Source of the DNA: Kiloniella laminariae DSM 19542
GTDB lineage: Bacteria > Pseudomonadota > Alphaproteobacteria > Kiloniellales > Kiloniellaceae
NCBI RefSeq assembly: GCF_000374005.1
Contig: NZ_KB893166.1
Span: 194,558-237,602 of the forward strand
DNA length: 43,045 nt
Reading direction: 5' to 3'
Part shown: in pieces, positions 40,865 to 43,045 of the stretch
Layout: every line of letters begins with the position of its first letter
Numbering within the stretch: position 1 is the first letter of the stretch
Translations under genes and position numbers: made by a program
The notes under the pieces: generated by a model
The model's database searches: none
Told to the model about the DNA's origin: nothing
What the model saw: the letters and a program-made list of their open reading frames with translations, nothing else

Positions 40865-41614
40865 ATGACAAATTTTAACTCACACAGACTTCTTGCTGGG
40901 CTGGGTACCAGTCTGATCACGGCAGGCCTTATAACCCTTACTTCAGGATCAGCCATGGCTGAGTGCGTCCCACTTGGGAATGGCCAGACATACTGTGGAC
41001 GTTTCCCCCCACCACAAGCCAAGCTCCAAGTCAAAACAACAACTCAGGTCCAGAACCGAATACAGCCTGTTGAAAACCTGAAACAAACAGCGCCAACAAG
41101 GACAACACCAACAAGGATACTTCGCCCTCAGGCACAATCCTTGTCCAACCGCAGTAGCAGGCCTACGGCCCCCGGTCCTGTAATTTTTGGCGCCCCTGGT
41201 GGCACCGGAACTCCTGACCTTGTTGTTCTCCCTGCATACGGCGGATCAAGCGGCATGCCGAATACAGGCTATTGCGGCAGCTGGAATGGTGGCAACCAGA
41301 GCGTACGCTGGATTGTCAGAAATACTGGAACCGCCCAGGCAGCTTCCAGCGTCGTTAGTCTTGGTTTTGCGGTTCCGCTTGGCCAACCCTGGAGCGATAA
41401 ATACCCAACAAATCAGGTCATCAACGTGCCAGCACTGGCACCGGGACAGCAAATCCAGATGGCCTATGCAATTCCGGCGATTTCCTGGACACCAACAGCC
41501 CACCCCAGCGTCACTTTCGGATTTGCCGCTGATTACCATCAGGACAACCTGGAACAGGGTGGCGAAGGTAACAATTTGGTATCGAATGCTTTTTGCCTCG
41601 GCCCAGCCAGTTAA
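40865..41614 (+). CDS. Secreted protein with CARDB-like domain
   Basis: 249 aa. A signal peptide (about residues 1-32, LLAGLGTSLITAGLITLTSGSAMA) is followed by a short region with Cys34 and Cys44. A low-complexity linker rich in Thr, Pro, Arg and Gln follows (about 50-103), then a beta-rich domain from PDLVVLPAYGG to the C-terminus. That domain has the CARDB/APHP look: IVRNTGTAQAASSVVSLGF, then NVPALAPGQQIQMAYAI, and a final cysteine pairing candidate (C137 and C245). GAGGAG lies about 9-10 nt before the ATG. It probably acts outside the cell or in the periplasm as a binding or adhesion module. A strong terminator follows. Confidence 0.65.
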   Translation: MTNFNSHRLLAGLGTSLITAGLITLTSGSAMAECVPLGNGQTYCGRFPPPQAKLQVKTTTQVQNRIQPVENLKQTAPTRTTPTRILRPQAQSLSNRSSRPTAPGPVIFGAPGGTGTPDLVVLPAYGGSSGMPNTGYCGSWNGGNQSVRWIVRNTGTAQAASSVVSLGFAVPLGQPWSDKYPTNQVINVPALAPGQQIQMAYAIPAISWTPTAHPSVTFGFAADYHQDNLEQGGEGNNLVSNAFCLGPAS

Positions 41615-41637
41615 GACAGGTATCATTAACGAACCAG

Positions 41638-41686
41638 AGGCCACTGTTACCCACGGGGAATTCCCGCCGGGTTCAGTGGCCTTTTT
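41638..41686 (+). terminator. Intrinsic terminator after the CARDB-like gene
   Basis: AGGCCACTG (41638-41646) pairs with CAGTGGCCT (41674-41682), with an inner dyad around CGGGGAATTCCCG, followed by TTTT. It lies 24 nt after the stop codon. Confidence 0.88.
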
Positions 41687-41778
41687 CCTGACATAAAACT
41701 TTCCCTTTAAAACCACAATAACACGGCAACCTTGGGTCCGATTTTAATTCAGATCTTCAACAGAGACAGGCTCAACCG

Positions 41779-42912
41779 ATGCTCAAATCACCTCGCCTCC
41801 TCCTCACAGGATTAATGACTTCTGCAGCAATCCTGTGCAGTACAACCGCCATGGCTGCCCCTCAGCAGAACTCTTCCGGAAAGAACCGTGTCGAGGTCGC
41901 CTTTGTGCTCGACACCACAGGTTCGATGGCTGACCTGATTGATGGTGCGAAACGAAAGATCTGGTCAATTGCCAATACAATCGTCGACATTCACCCGGAT
42001 GCGGATATCCGCATGGCCCTTATCGGCTATCGCGATATCGGCGATGACTATGTGGTTAAACCATTTGAAATGAACAAGGATATCCAGGGTCTCTATGGCA
42101 ACCTGGTCCGCTTTGAAGCAGACGGGGGTGGAGATACGCCAGAGGCCGTAAACGAGGCTCTCAATACTGCCGTACGCAAACTTGACTGGAGCGATGACAA
42201 TACGACCCGGAGGATTATTTTTCTGGTCGGCGACGCCCCGCCACATATGAATTACGCCAACGCGCCACAATACCCGGAAATCATCGAGCTTGCGAACAAG
42301 AAAGATATCATTATCAATGCTGTACAGGCCGGAGAAGACCGTGAAACACGAGACATCTGGAAAGAAATAGCCCAGCGCGGCCACGGCAGGTACATTCCAA
42401 TCCCCCAGGATGGTGGACAGATCACCATTATCGAGACGCCTTTTGACAATGACATCATCATCCTGCAACGACGTATTGACGCAACAGTCATCCCCTATGG
42501 CTCCGACAGGGAGCAGTCCGAAGTCCGCAACAAGATGTCCCTCAAGTCATCCGCTCCAGAAGCCGTTCAGGTCGAAAACTCAAAATTCTATGCCAAGCGC
42601 GCCACGGAAAAAGAAGTGATCACGGGCGGGGGTGATCTGGTTGCTGATGTCGGCAACAAAGCTGTTTCACTCGACAAGATTGAAGACAAAGAGTTGCCTG
42701 AACCGCTGCAGGGCCTGTCACCAGAGAAAAAACAGGCCTACATAGAAGAAAAGCTTGCTGCCAGAGCAGAGCTGGAACAGGAAATGGCCAGCCTGATTAA
42801 AAAGCATGACGACTATGTCGCCGAGCAACTCAAAACCCGGGAAGATGCCCCGGCCAAAGCAGACAGTTTTGATCAGGTTGTTGCCGAAACACTCAAGGAA
42901 CAACTCAGATAA
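41779..42912 (+). CDS. Secreted von Willebrand factor A-domain protein
   Basis: 377 aa. A signal peptide (MLKSPRLLLTGLMTSAAILCSTTAMA, cut near residue 26) is followed by a VWA domain with a full metal-ion-dependent adhesion site: DTTGS (D45, T47, S49), T120 in GGGDTPEA and D152 in VGDAPPH. After about residue 230 comes a region that ends in a charged, coiled-coil-prone tail (about 310-375, rich in Glu, Lys and Ala). It has no membrane anchor, so it is periplasmic or released. CAGG lies about 8 nt before the ATG. It follows the secreted CARDB-like gene but has its own transcript unit. Partner proteins unknown. Confidence 0.85.
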   Translation: MLKSPRLLLTGLMTSAAILCSTTAMAAPQQNSSGKNRVEVAFVLDTTGSMADLIDGAKRKIWSIANTIVDIHPDADIRMALIGYRDIGDDYVVKPFEMNKDIQGLYGNLVRFEADGGGDTPEAVNEALNTAVRKLDWSDDNTTRRIIFLVGDAPPHMNYANAPQYPEIIELANKKDIIINAVQAGEDRETRDIWKEIAQRGHGRYIPIPQDGGQITIIETPFDNDIIILQRRIDATVIPYGSDREQSEVRNKMSLKSSAPEAVQVENSKFYAKRATEKEVITGGGDLVADVGNKAVSLDKIEDKELPEPLQGLSPEKKQAYIEEKLAARAELEQEMASLIKKHDDYVAEQLKTREDAPAKADSFDQVVAETLKEQLR

Positions 42913-42939
42913 CAGCCACGAATTTTTATCAATCTCAAT

Positions 42940-42977
42940 AACATGGCGGCAAGATCAAAATATCTCGCCGCCATGTT
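42940..42977 (+). terminator. Hairpin after the VWA gene
   Basis: AACATGGCGGC (42940-42950) and GCCGCCATGTT (42967-42977) form a perfect 11-bp stem, continued by AGAT/ATCT after one mismatch. The downstream CATTTAATC is only a weak U-tract. Confidence 0.75.
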
Positions 42978-42997
42978 CATTTAATCTCCCGGACTTC

Positions 42998-43044
42998 ACC
43001 TGAACAGCTTGACCGGTTCAGGTTTTAGCCCGGGAACTGGTCAA
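42998..43044. other. Two mutually exclusive hairpins at the right edge
   Basis: ACCTGAAC (42998-43005) can pair with GTTCAGGT (43016-43023), followed by TTTAG. Alternatively TTGACCGGTTC (43009-43019) can pair with GAACTGGTCAA (43034-43044), 11 bp with one G-U. The two share 43016-43019, so only one can form at a time. No gene is visible here; a gene beyond the edge may explain it. Confidence 0.45.
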
Positions 43045-43045
43045 A

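Noticed and set aside
1-43045. CRISPR arrays, toxin-antitoxin or phage-defence genes
   Set aside because: No regularly spaced repeats and no protein resembling known defence or toxin families; the VWA and EEP proteins are exported or membrane-anchored and lack defence partners.

Overview
The window looks like chromosomal DNA of a free-living, probably marine alphaproteobacterium. This rests on the near-even base composition, the dgcN/dgcA pair known from marine Proteobacteria, PuuD-type urate oxidation, and many solute-binding-protein transporters. The genus cannot be named from sequence alone. I see no rRNA, tRNA, CRISPR, transposase, integrase or phage gene. Nearly everything serves scavenging of nitrogen-rich small molecules: pyrimidines, D-amino acids, purines and probably a sugar.

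Left part (1-4130): the 5' end of an EamA/DMT permease, then the dihydropyrimidine dehydrogenase pair preT-preA on the minus strand, whose upstream region carries two TGATAA/TTATCA palindromes. An orphan amino-acid-type binding protein follows on the plus strand. Next (4131-10250) is an Lrp/AsnC regulator divergent from a five-gene plus-strand block: dgcN, dgcA, a D-amino acid aminotransferase, an alanine racemase and a cysteine-synthase-like PLP enzyme, closed by a 14-bp terminator. As inferred here, the aminotransferase collects amino groups from D-amino acids as D-glutamate; DgcN acetylates it and DgcA epimerises it to N-acetyl-L-glutamate.

Centre (10256-33093): a two-armed purine catabolic locus. 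Two paralogous LysR genes stand head to head in the middle, each followed by its own uraH, giving a mirror arrangement. The minus-strand arm then encodes a purine permease, an 8-oxoguanine deaminase, urate hydroxylase PuuD, UraD, allantoinase PuuE, ureidoglycolate lyase and malate synthase G. The plus-strand arm encodes xanthine dehydrogenase (xdhABC), a BMP-type purine/nucleoside ABC importer and guanine deaminase. Together they take guanine, xanthine, 8-oxoguanine and urate to glyoxylate and then malate. The one step not encoded here is allantoate to ureidoglycolate.

Right part (33094-43045): an orphan binding protein with a TTG start, a membrane-anchored endonuclease/exonuclease/phosphatase-fold protein, a LacI regulator, and an RbsBAC-type sugar ABC transporter. 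That transporter has an elaborate upstream operator (20-bp arms with a nested perfect 20-bp palindrome) and a terminator-like hairpin between rbsB and rbsA. The window ends with a DUF3010 protein, a secreted protein with a CARDB-like domain, a secreted VWA-domain protein, and a pair of mutually exclusive hairpins at the edge.

No single gene is unlike anything known. The most interesting material is organisational: the D-amino acid block, the mirror-image lysR-uraH duplication, a purine pathway wired directly into malate synthase, and several well-formed regulatory structures.
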